DNA from: Kalaharituber pfeilii
Lineage: Eukaryota > Ascomycota > Pezizomycetes > Pezizales > Pezizaceae
Assembly (NCBI GenBank): GCA_015179045.1
Contig: WHUZ01000018.1
Span: forward strand, 248,001-312,000
Length of the DNA stretch: 64,000 nucleotides
Direction: 5' to 3'
The number at the start of each line of letters is the position of its first letter. Positions within the stretch are counted from its first letter, which is position 1. Shown piece after piece: positions 9,334 through 18,404 of the stretch. The position numbers were made by a program, and so were the translations under genes. Below the pieces are notes generated by a model that did not search any database, was not told where the DNA came from, and was given only the letters and a program-made list of their open reading frames with translations.

Positions 9334-12300
9334 AAGTGGGGTACCTAAACGTCGGGGGGTCGTCCGTGGTAGGACATGTGTGGAGGGAGAATATCTTCAA
9401 GGAGGGTTGGGAGTTAGGTTTCGAGGGAGAAGTTTGGAAGAGAAAGGAGGAGTCCGGGTGGAAGACGGGATCGCATCCAGCCCTGAGGAGGGTGGGGGAG
9501 GTGGGGGCAGGAACGCGAGTAGTAGGATGGGAGAGAAGCAGTAAGAGGAGTGCGAGGGGGAGGAGGGGGGGAGAGAATGTAGTATGGGGTAGGGTGGGTG
9601 AGGTTTTGGTTGGGGGAGTATATGCTAATGGAGGGTGGAGGGAGGAGGAGTTTGAAGGGTGGGTGGAAGAGGTGACGAGGGTGGAGGGGAGATGTGTAAT
9701 CATGGGAGACTGGAATGCGCATAGCCCGATGTGGAGTTTAGAAGGAACTGGGGAGAACGGAAAGGGTAGGAGACTGAGGGAGAGAATGGAGGAGGCCGGC
9801 TTTACCTTGAAGGGAGAAAGAGTAGGGACGTGGAGGAGAGAAGTGGAAGGCAGGGTGCGAGAATCGAGAATAGACTTGGTGTGGGTAAGGGGGGTAGAGG
9901 GGGTGCAAGTAGAGCTGTGGGAAGGGGGCTCAGACCACTCAGGACTGGTAGTGGAGTGGGAGGAGGAGAAGGGAGGGAGAGAAATGGAAGAGAGGGTGAG
10001 AATTGATTGGGAAAGGGTGGAGAAAGAGGTCGAGGGGTGGGGCGGAGAATGGGGAGACGAAGAGAAGAAGAAGTGGCTTGAAAGGGTAGGAGAGGGGAGC
10101 GGGTATGAGAGACTAAAACGATGGAAGGAGTCTCTGGAGAAGAAAGTAAGGGTAGGAGGGAAGAGTAAAAGGTGGTGGACGGAAGAGATTGAAGAGATGA
10201 GGAAAGAAGTCAATAGGCTGGCGCGAGGGGGGGTGGGAGCGAGGGCGAGGTTAACAGAGGATGAGAGAGTGAGGGGGTGGAAGGCGGCGGTACAGAAGCT
10301 GAAGTGGAAGATCCGAGAGGAGAAGAAGAGGTGCTGGAGGGACTTCGTGGAAGAGGAGGGGCACAGTGACCCATGGAGAGTGGTGAGGGTAGCAAAGGAC
10401 CCTTTCGGAGGTAAGGAGAGAATGGGGGCGCTGGTAGATGAGGAGGGGAGAGATTTGGAAGAGAACGAGGAGAAGGTGAGGGCATTGGTGAGAAGGAATT
10501 TTGAATGGAGGGAGAGTGGAGAAAACGAGGGGAAAGAGGTAGGAGGGGACCAGGGGGTAGGAGAGATAGATGAGAGGGAGAGAAAAAGGGTAGAGAAGGA
10601 AGTGAGGGTCGCGCTACAGGGCACCAAGAATAACTCGGCTCCGGGACCAGACGGAATCGGGTACCGGTTGATCAAGGCGGCCTTGAGGACACCTATAGGT
10701 GATGAGCTGGTGAGGGAGATCACTGAGAATTGGATTCGAAACGAGATTCCGAAGGAGTGGAAGGAGATGCGGGTGGTCATGATACCCAAGCCGGGGAAGG
10801 ATATCAAGACCACGAAAGCATGGAGGCCCATCAACCTGATCAACTGCATTGGGAAAATTGGGGAGAAGGTGATGGCTAACAGGCTGCAGAAAGAAGACCG
10901 ACTTTTCCATAGGCTTCAGTTGGGAGCTCGGAAAGGAAGGAATGCCACTCAAGCAATGGCAAGAGCAGTGACAAAGGTACAGAGGTGCCTGCACAGGGGA
11001 GGAAGGGCAGCATGGGTGACAGCGGATGTCAAGGGTGGCTTTAACATCGTGAGGAGGGAGATAGTTCTGAGGAGGATAGAAGAGAGAGGGAGTGAGGAGA
11101 TTAAGAAGAAAATGGGGTGGCTGGAGAAATTCATGGGGGGGAGGGAGTTTGGGGTGTGGTGGGATGATGAGGAGAGGGGGAGAGGCAGGTCGAACGTGGG
11201 AGTGCCACAAGGGTCCCCACTCTCGCCAGTCATTTTTCTAATCTTCATGGCGCCCACAATCGAGAAAATGGAGGAGAGGGTGAGGAGGGTAGCCACTGGA
11301 GCGGAGGTGGAGGTGCTGTCATATGTGGACGATTTAGCTGCGACGATCCTGGATTGGCACGGCTATTGGGATATGGGACGATTGAGGGAGAAGGTGAAGA
11401 AGGTGATGGCAGAGGTGGCAGAGGAAGATCAGGTCCCGCTGGAGGAGTCGAAGTGGGAGATGATAACGTTTGGCGTAGGAAAGAGGCAGAAGAAGGAGGG
11501 GGAGTTTCTGAAGTGGCTGGGGGTCATCTTTGATGAAAATTTGACCTTCACGGCACACTGGAAAAACAGAGTCAGCAGAGCAAGAAGGTTGACCGGAGCA
11601 CTAGCGGGGTTGGGAAATAGGGATTGGGGAATAAGCCCGAGGAGCTGGAGACAGATTTATACGGGCATGATTAGAGCGGTGGCCATGTGGGGTAGTGAGA
11701 TAGGTTGGAGAGGACAGAAGGAGTGGAGAAGAGAAATGGAGAGAGTACAGCTGCAAGCATTAAAGAAGGCAGCTGGAGGGGGGAGAGGCACAGGGGTAGA
11801 GGGGGTGAACGCAGTGTGCGGAGTGGAGGGGGCGGAGGTGATCCTGGACGCAGCACAGGCAAGGGCGATAGTTCGGGAAGTGGAGGTACCATCGGAGCTT
11901 GCAGAACTATGCACAGGAGATTTCAGGAGAGGGAATGAGGAGAAGGAGGAGGGGACGAGGAACTGGAAGGACTGGGGGGTGCAGTGGGCCCTGGAAGAGG
12001 GGGATGGATATGAAAGCGTTTTGGACCGCTGGCAGGGGCAGTGGTCAAGGTTCTCGGAGGAGGGCGAGGAGATCTCATGGGGAGGAGAGTGTGAGAAGGT
12101 GAAAGTGGAGTGCGCAGAGAGGCTAGGTAGAAAGGGGGGAGGGAGAGAAGAGTGGGAGACCTCGGTTGAGGAAGCCGGAAGAGGGAGAGCGGTTCTCTTC
12201 TCGGATGGTAGTAAGGTCGAGGACAGCAAGGTGGGGGCGGGGGTGTGGGGGAGATCAGCGGTGGTGGCGGAGGTAGTAGGGAGAACGGCGACGGTTTTTG

Positions 12301-12953
12301 ACGGGGAGGTGAGGGGGGTGAGAAGTGCGCTGGAGAGTGTACCGGAGGAGGTACCGGTCCTGGTTTGCTTAGATTCTGAAGCTGCTGTCATGGCGATTCA
12401 GAAGGCAGGCAGGGAGGGAAAGGGAAAGACGGAGGATGTGAGAAGGGTGGTGAATGCAGTGGCGAGGAGAAAGAAGAAGGGGGGGGATGCGAAACTGTTG
12501 TGGGTAAAAGCTCATATCGGAATCGCAGGCAACGAGAAGGCGGATGAGTGGGCAAAGAAGGGGACGGGGATGCAGGGTAAGGAGGTGGCCACTGGAAGTG
12601 GAGTGCGCCAGAGGGTGAAAGCGTGGAGGAAGGAGAGGAGAGAAGTGGAGGGCTTTGGAAAGGGGAAGGTTATGGAGTGGAATAGGACAGCGGTGTCCAA
12701 CTTCACTGCCATGCGCCTGGAGAGAGGAAGGTGCGGGGTGTGGTTGAAGAGGATGGAGGTGGCGGAATCGGACAAGTGCAGCTGCGGGGAGGCCCAGACG
12801 GGGGCGCACCTAGCCTTCCAGTGCAGTCAGCAGAGGTTTCGCCCAGAAGGCTTTAGAGAATGGGGGGATATGGGGAAGAACTGGAAAAGGACAGCAGAGA
12901 ATGGGGAGGAGTGGGATGAGTTGGAAAGGTTCTTCTCCGGGATCAGGTTCTAG
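9327..12953 (+). CDS. LINE ORF2: endonuclease, reverse transcriptase, RNase H
   Basis: About 1208 residues from the ATG at 9327; an in-frame ATG at 9291 also exists. I prefer 9327 because the APE-type endonuclease begins at once (KVGYLNVGGS). Further endonuclease motifs are GDWNAH (127-132), SRIDLVW and SDHSG (202-206). Reverse transcriptase shows NNSAPGPDG (about 434), TADVKGGFN, PQGSPLSP (from 627) and the catalytic YVDD (666-669), followed by FLKWLGV. RNase H has FSDGSK (Asp960), an acidic DGEV, LDSEA and KAHIGIAGNEKAD (His1063). A Cys/His cluster (CSCGEAQTGAHLAFQC) near residue 1150 is typical of these C-termini. Together these would nick target DNA and reverse-transcribe the element RNA by target-primed reverse transcription. 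All catalytic motifs look intact. Confidence 0.93.
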   Translation: MVKVGYLNVGGSSVVGHVWRENIFKEGWELGFEGEVWKRKEESGWKTGSHPALRRVGEVGAGTRVVGWERSSKRSARGRRGGENVVWGRVGEVLVGGVYANGGWREEEFEGWVEEVTRVEGRCVIMGDWNAHSPMWSLEGTGENGKGRRLRERMEEAGFTLKGERVGTWRREVEGRVRESRIDLVWVRGVEGVQVELWEGGSDHSGLVVEWEEEKGGREMEERVRIDWERVEKEVEGWGGEWGDEEKKKWLERVGEGSGYERLKRWKESLEKKVRVGGKSKRWWTEEIEEMRKEVNRLARGGVGARARLTEDERVRGWKAAVQKLKWKIREEKKRCWRDFVEEEGHSDPWRVVRVAKDPFGGKERMGALVDEEGRDLEENEEKVRALVRRNFEWRESGENEGKEVGGDQGVGEIDERERKRVEKEVRVALQGTKNNSAPGPDGIGYRLIKAALRTPIGDELVREITENWIRNEIPKEWKEMRVVMIPKPGKDIKTTKAWRPINLINCIGKIGEKVMANRLQKEDRLFHRLQLGARKGRNATQAMARAVTKVQRCLHRGGRAAWVTADVKGGFNIVRREIVLRRIEERGSEEIKKKMGWLEKFMGGREFGVWWDDEERGRGRSNVGVPQGSPLSPVIFLIFMAPTIEKMEERVRRVATGAEVEVLSYVDDLAATILDWHGYWDMGRLREKVKKVMAEVAEEDQVPLEESKWEMITFGVGKRQKKEGEFLKWLGVIFDENLTFTAHWKNRVSRARRLTGALAGLGNRDWGISPRSWRQIYTGMIRAVAMWGSEIGWRGQKEWRREMERVQLQALKKAAGGGRGTGVEGVNAVCGVEGAEVILDAAQARAIVREVEVPSELAELCTGDFRRGNEEKEEGTRNWKDWGVQWALEEGDGYESVLDRWQGQWSRFSEEGEEISWGGECEKVKVECAERLGRKGGGREEWETSVEEAGRGRAVLFSDGSKVEDSKVGAGVWGRSAVVAEVVGRTATVFDGEVRGVRSALESVPEEVPVLVCLDSEAAVMAIQKAGREGKGKTEDVRRVVNAVARRKKKGGDAKLLWVKAHIGIAGNEKADEWAKKGTGMQGKEVATGSGVRQRVKAWRKERREVEGFGKGKVMEWNRTAVSNFTAMRLERGRCGVWLKRMEVAESDKCSCGEAQTGAHLAFQCSQQRFRPEGFREWGDMGKNWKRTAENGEEWDELERFFSGIRF

Positions 12954-13075
12954 GGCGCCGTGCGGTTTGCCGTCGGGGAAGTTTGCTTGCCGGGGTGCGA
13001 AAGTGTGGAGAAGAGGGGAGGGGGGAGAGGGGGTTTGTTAAGCCTGTCTCCGGGCTTCGAGGGCTTGCCCAGGGA

Positions 13076-13105
13076 CCCTGCCATGGCCACGTGCTACAAG
13101 CGGGG
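13076..13105 (+). promoter_or_regulatory. 3'-terminal hairpin A of the LINE
   Basis: CCCTGC can pair with GCGGGG (one G-T wobble) around an 18-nt loop. The poly(A) tract begins after a short TTATGTGATTT spacer. By analogy with stringent LINEs this is probably the structure the reverse transcriptase recognises. The same stem recurs in more than ten dispersed micro-insertions in this window. Confidence 0.6.
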
Positions 13106-13150
13106 TTATGTGATTTAAAAAAAAAAAAAAAAAAAAATCTGGCCTGCCGA

Positions 13151-13263
13151 GCCCACTATCACATGCTTCGCTTGCTAGTAATACCTGATGAACATTTACC
13201 TACGCTGGAGAAATTCAAATACTGCCTTAACAACGAAACAGAGCTGTATTGCTTGCATGAAGT

Positions 13264-13299
<36 letters not shown>

Positions 13300-13680
13300 T
13301 TCATTACTCGCATGCCGCCTATCAGGCTACGGCGAGATGAAGTGGTTGTATTGGATATGCCACATCCGTGCCACTGGGTCAATACGTCAATATTAACTCT
13401 ATAGTGCAAGAAAAAAAAAAATACAAGACCCGATTTCTACAGTAAAGTGTGCGTCGATTGCGTGTTCAATTATCGTACAATTGTAGCCCAATTATAAAAA
13501 TGTCAGGATGCTGTGTTCTACCAGGATATTGCGTACAACCGGCATATTGCGCACTTCCGGAACATGAGACTTTTTGCAATAGTAACATGGAAGTATTATG
13601 AAACTTTAGAGTAATGTCATTAACATACTCTGAAATATATTCTGAGCCCCAGCTTGCATCTATCAGAAACAATATAATGT
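13151..13680. other. Non-coding stretch with one hairpin insertion
   Basis: No gene is visible apart from the hairpin-B insertion at 13268-13336. Short imperfect repeats of a GTACAACCGGCATATTGCG-like motif occur near 13520-13560. Confidence 0.5.
13268..13336 (-). mobile_element. Hairpin-B micro-insertion with compensatory stem change
   Basis: A poly(T) tract of about 35 is followed by the reverse complement of hairpin B, flanked by the 11-bp repeat ATGAAGTGGTT (13257-13267 and 13337-13347). The inner stem reads GCCT/AGGC instead of GCCC/GGGC, so both sides changed and pairing is kept. The insertion starts exactly at the CTCGCC base of the hairpin. Confidence 0.87.
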
Positions 13681-14720
13681 ATATACTAAAATATATCTAA
13701 TTAGATAATAGAAAACCTCTGCTTATAAAATTAGATACACATTAACTAAAGTACTAATATACTTAACTTTATATTATTGTTAATATTTAAGAAAATATAA
13801 TAAACTATATATATGAGATTTTAAAATAAAATAAATTAATTATTATTTATCTAAAAATATAAGTATTAAAGTTAAATCTAATTTAAACTTATAAAATAAA
13901 TAGTAGTTAATTATATTTAAAAAGAGTTATTATTTAAGAATAATAAAAAAATATAAGTTAAGAAAAATAAAATAAATTTAAATATAAGTAAAAAATATTT
14001 TTAAGAATTATAATATAATTAATTTATAAAAACTAATATATTATTTCTATATTAAATTAAAGTATATAATATATAAAAAATATTAAAAGTTCTCAAAATA
14101 AAAAAAGTATTAAATTTAAAAAAGTTAGTTTAAATATCTTTTTTTTTATTATTATATAGTATTACTATTTTTTATCTTATTATAAACTCTTAATAAAAAG
14201 TTTATAAAGTTTAAAAAAGTTTTTTAAAATATAAATTAAAATAAAAATATTATATATAACTTTAAAAATATAAGAACTAGTATATATATATAGTTTAAAA
14301 AATAAAAATATAGTAAATATAATTAATTTTATCTATTATATAAATATTAAGTATATATATTAAATTATATACTATAATAATTTCTTAAATATAAATAGTA
14401 GTATATTATTTTATATTCTTTTAGTTATTATATAAAATTTTAAAACTATTAAAACTTAATTTTAACTATATAATTTTATTATAAAAACTTTTTTACTTAT
14501 ATTTAAGCCTATTATATTCTTTATTAATTTATCTACTTCTATTACTACTACTATATCTAAATATTTTTAGTAAGTACTTCTATTATAATACTTATATCTA
14601 TATTAAACTTAGTATATATAATTAAGTATATGAGTACTCTAGCTAGTCTATATCTACTTTTATAAGCAGAAGTCCTTTCTTATCTAAATAAATATATCTT
14701 AGTATAGTATACTATATCTT
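13680..14720. repeat. Extremely AT-rich block
   Basis: About 1 kb is almost wholly A and T, rich in TATA, TTAA and AAATA strings, with no reading frame of note. Edges are fairly sharp at about 13680 and 14720. It could be repeat DNA destroyed by C-to-T mutation (RIP-like), an AT isochore segment, or an organelle-derived insert. I cannot decide without alignment to other copies. Confidence 0.6.
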
Positions 14721-16288
14721 TCTCTGATGGTTGCAAACTAAGACACTAAAACTACTCTTTCATATATAATTGAGATGTACTTAAATTTCTGATATAATTG
14801 AATTACTTAGTAATTTGTAATAGTCTTATTTTCACTTATCTGAGGTTGTGCAATATTCCGGTAAAGTACAGTATGATCTAGCGGTCGTGGGTGTATTAAA
14901 GCTGCGGTACGAAATTGCCTGTTTGTAGGTTTGTGGAGCTTGACCCAGTATGCATAGATTGTGTTCATAAGTGGAGGTACATACAGCACTAGGTGTGTAT
15001 GTAGAGTTTGTTATAGTTACTAGCCTTGGCCGCACTTTGCCGCTAATGATTCTTGTTATTAAATTGGGCCAAATGTGTGCAATCACTGTGTAGGTAAATG
15101 TGGGAGTCTGGGCACGAGAACAGGTAATTTTGCAATTTCCTTCTACTTTAGGGGTTCAGCTTCCGAATGCAATTATTTGCATATATCTATGAGAGATTGA
15201 ACTATGCAAATAACTGTAAGGCTACTGCAGATTTGCATTCCTCCACCGGTATTTTTTACATAGGGTGGAATATGAGGCTCAAGTATCCCAGCATTCCATT
15301 ATTTTATTGCAGGTCTGTGGTGTAATCGTCAACACAATCAAGTTCGCAGCGAGGGAGGTAATGTGCGAATTGAAGTTCAACGATTTCTCGAAAAGGCATG
15401 GAATAATTTGTCGCATTAAACTTTTACAGAACTACTCGAGTAGGCACCCAAAGGCACGTAAGTGCTAGAGGAACACTGACCTACCACAGGGTCAAGGGTG
15501 AGTCTCCAAAAATCTAGATCGATCGCAATTGTAGCGGTAATCACTAGTAGACATGACAAGATGCTAGACTCGACTTGTTCAACCAACGGATGCGTGATCA
15601 AAATTGTCTGTCTCACGAGCAGCTTTCTCCGATACAGGAACCACGTAACTAGGCACAACAGCATGGTATAAGTTCAACAACGTAATAATTAGCTACCTTA
15701 GCTGCCCTGCCATAGCGACAGGGTTAAGCGGGGTAAAAAAAAAAAAAAAAAAAAAAGCAACCTCAGCTACTGGTATCTTTTACGAGGGTTCGGAGAATTT
15801 CTTTCACGCCGGGCAGACCTTCTTTGATCATAAGGTGAACCTCATATTAATTTGCTGAGGACTTGGGATACTGTTAGTGGTTTGATTGTTCATGAACTCA
15901 ATTAGGATGCGGAACGTTAAAGACACTTTGGGTTACAGTGGGGTACAAGTTCGTGTATCATGTTTAAACGATCAACCTACTTGAGGCTGTAGGCTGTATG
16001 ATTCTTCATATTTTCTTTATTACCTCAGCTATGCAGATTTCGATTTCAAGGTTTCAACTGGCAGAGATACGAGCAGGCTCTGCCAAATGTGCACCATACC
16101 TCTGAAGCAGAGCGCAATATGCATAGTTGCCCACAGATGTGTAATTTATGTTAGACAGTCGTGTTAGGATAATAGCTGGCTGTTAGCTGATCCTTCTTTA
16201 CCTCCGAAACCTAAACAGGCTCAGGCGACCTTCAGCATCTCAATCTCTCCCCAGTGCCAACTAAACAAGTGGTCAGCCATCATCAACT
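14721..16288. other. Intergenic stretch upstream of the membrane-protein gene
   Basis: No coding region is supported. It contains a hairpin-A insertion (15704-15755). A pyrimidine-rich stretch just upstream of the ATG at 16289 (CATCTCAATCTCTCCCC) is a plausible promoter-proximal or 5' UTR segment. Confidence 0.45.
15704..15755 (+). mobile_element. Hairpin-A micro-insertion (older)
   Basis: It begins GCCCTGCCATAGC, contains AAGCGGGGT and ends in about 22 A. The flanks AGCTACCTTAGCT (15691-15703) and AGCAACCTCAGCT (15756-15768) are a 13-bp duplication with two differences, so this is an older event than those with perfect duplications. Confidence 0.8.
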
Positions 16289-17246
16289 ATGCTCAAGTCA
16301 AGGGAATCAAAGACTCGGGTATTTGTACTGGTGATTTCTAGCTGCATCCTGCTTACTACGTTGTTATCCATCTTCATCTGGAGGACTACGACCATAATCT
16401 CCAACCGCAGCAAGAATGGGACTCAATGCGTAGCGATTCCCGGCAATCAGGACATGTACGGCCTAGGTATCCGACTCGGTCTATACCTCCACCTTATCAT
16501 TATTGCACTGTCGGACATTTTAGATAGCAACAAAAATTCTCTCGCTCTCACACCCAACACACTATGGTTTCTTATTGCATTGTTTGCTGCCCTGCTTACA
16601 ATGCTTCAGAATGCAGAAACTTATGCCATTGAAACCTATATTGTAATTTCTCTTGGTAATGGGATAACCTCGATATTGCTTGGCGGGACAATTAAAATAG
16701 ATCCGCTCACATTGGAGGAGGCGTATTTGACTTCTTTTGGGCGTTTCATGGTATGGGGTTTATGGAGGGTGTTAAGTACCTTATATTGGTGGTCTGCAAT
16801 AGATGTCTCTTCGAAGTCAGATCAGAGCACGTGTGGTAACTTTGTGTGGTTTTTCCTCCCAGTGAATCTCTTTGGAGGCTTTAGGACTTTTCACAAGGTG
16901 ATGAATGTATTTTCATGGGTAGGATTGATTCACTCAATTTTACCCTATTTCGTGGGCACGATCCTGCTCCTTTATTTATTGCTTCGGAGAATTGATACCT
17001 CGAAGTGGGCCAGCCAGGGTGTGTCAAAGTTCATGATTTGTATTGACTACTTGTTTGTTCCGATTGGTGAGTTGAGGAAGGTTGTTTTCGGGTAGGTAAA
17101 AAAGGACCTTTCTTACTGATCTTTTTAGCTGCGGGATAACGATGGAGTTATATTATACTGAGAATCGAACACGCTGACTCTCTTTACGATGTAGGACCCA
17201 CATGCGCGAGCAGGCCCAGAACCACGTTCAATGGCAACAAATGTGA
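16289..17246 (+). CDS. Multipass membrane protein of unknown function
   Basis: Exon 1 (16289-17091) encodes about 267 residues with roughly seven hydrophobic helices: residues about 11-31, 57-78, 91-107, 120-135, 150-170, 190-212 and 218-240. A GTAGGT donor at 17092 and a TAG acceptor at 17194, with a CTGAC branch motif, define a 103-nt intron. Reading on gives a short tail ending at 17246. The acceptor is uncertain, because other frames of the next 130 nt stay open longer. A Cys-containing loop (STCGNFVW) lies between helices 5 and 6. The overall layout resembles fungal integral-membrane proteins without assigned function. The segment at 17572-17937 may be a further exon of the same gene. 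Confidence 0.65.
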
Positions 17247-17571
17247 CCTCTACAAAAGAGATTGGAAGAATACCTATCCGATTCAGAATACTACACCAGT
17301 TCCAACATGTTCGTGTGATTCATACCTTTGAATTCTTCATTCACCTTCAAGTCGACATATACACTTTTACCTAGTTTACTCCATATTTAACTTCTATGAT
17401 GTAATCCCTCAAGTGTTACACCTTTTGATCTCAGAATTAACAATTGGAACTCAATTCTCCATAGGCTACAAACCAAGTCCAAAGCCGGTTCATTAACCAC
17501 ATAAAATACCACTACAAACTCGAACCTAAGATGCCGGTAGAGACAGAAACATCGCTCAACGCACTCTACTG

Positions 17572-17937
17572 GTGCCGGACACCATCGTCATTTATATCAA
17601 GAAACTCGGGCTAGAAGACTTTCCCTTTCTGATCTTCTGGGACCTTTCAACAGTCCTTTTTACCATAATGACCGTCGAGTTTTCCCTTGTGCTAAACAAT
17701 GTTGTGGATATTTACCACATAGGGTCTGCGGGTCAATTAATCCCGGTAGTCATGGGTATGGGGGGTGCACTGACTGCTGTCTGCAATGTCTATGTGGAAA
17801 AGCGAACAAAGAGACTGGAAAAGAAACGACCGGTTGAAACATTGGTTGATGGACTTTTGTGGCCGACAGTCGTAGCCGCGAGGTTGATGCATCCTGGGAT
17901 ACCTACCATGCATACGGTAAGTCTTGATCTATCCTAG
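17572..17937 (+). CDS. Membrane-protein fragment, possibly the last exon of the preceding gene
   Basis: About 120 residues are open with two hydrophobic helices (around residues 17-40 and 55-75) and a basic stretch VEKRTKRLEKKRP after the second. No ATG opens this frame; the first codon is GTG and an upstream stop lies near 17527. It therefore needs an upstream exon or is a remnant. Its position 325 nt after the previous model and its composition suggest it encodes the final transmembrane helices of the same gene. Splicing that joins them was not resolved. Confidence 0.4.
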   Translation: MPDTIVIYIKKLGLEDFPFLIFWDLSTVLFTIMTVEFSLVLNNVVDIYHIGSAGQLIPVVMGMGGALTAVCNVYVEKRTKRLEKKRPVETLVDGLLWPTVVAARLMHPGIPTMHTVSLDLS

Positions 17938-17946
17938 GAAGTTAAC

Positions 17947-18404
17947 AGGAGCATCCACAAGCTTTACATATAGCTGACACAAATTGTATAACTTGCTCAA
18001 TCACTAGGTGCAGCAGGACAGTGAGGATTGCGACTGATCGGTATCGCACGGCACTGAAATGAGAGCACGGAAATGATTACAGCCAGATAAAGGCCTGGAT
18101 GACTGTTTGGATGTTTTTTTTGTTTTTTTTTTAATTACTCTAAGGACTCTAAGGTGCAAAATCTTCGGTTTAAGTCCGTATTTTAGGTGTCGAGAATTTT
18201 AATGGTGGACTTCATCCTAAAAGGTAGATAATTTACATTCTAGATTTAAGTGCCTTTTTTTGTGAAAAAGTATCCGTACTCGTATACCGATTAGATACAA
18301 AGGATATACCGATTAGATACAAAGGAAATAACAAGGAAGAAAATCAAAGTGTAGTCTCCTCCAATGTCACCTCCCGACCCATCTCAGCAGCTCTACCAGG
18401 GGTC
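17947..18404. other. Non-coding stretch with a 22-bp tandem repeat
   Basis: No gene is seen. Two exact 22-bp units starting TATACCGATTAGATAC lie at 18283-18304 and 18305-18326. A T-rich run at 18113-18135 may be an old retro-insertion tail. Confidence 0.5.

Larger units (their letters stand above)
5955..13137 (+). mobile_element. Full-length Tad-like LINE (family A)
   Basis: A complete non-LTR retrotransposon of about 7.18 kb. It has a 403-bp 5' UTR (5955-6357), ORF1 (6358-9333), ORF2 (9327-12953), a roughly 160-bp 3' UTR ending in hairpin A (13076-13105) and poly(A). A perfect 13-bp target duplication TCTGGCCTGCCGA flanks it (5942-5954 and 13138-13150), so both ends are certain. Coding plus RNase H and zinc-knuckle architecture fits the Tad clade found in fungi. 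Both ORFs are open and the catalytic motifs are present, so the copy could be recent or active. The coding strand is strikingly purine-rich (GAGG/AAGG). A truncated relative lies at 18405-21547. Confidence 0.93.

Noticed and set aside
9167..10849. Minus-strand open frame of 560 aa opposite ORF2
   Set aside because: Opposite the endonuclease/RT coding region, Ser/Pro-rich with no domain; it arises from lack of stops on the complement of GAGG-rich DNA.
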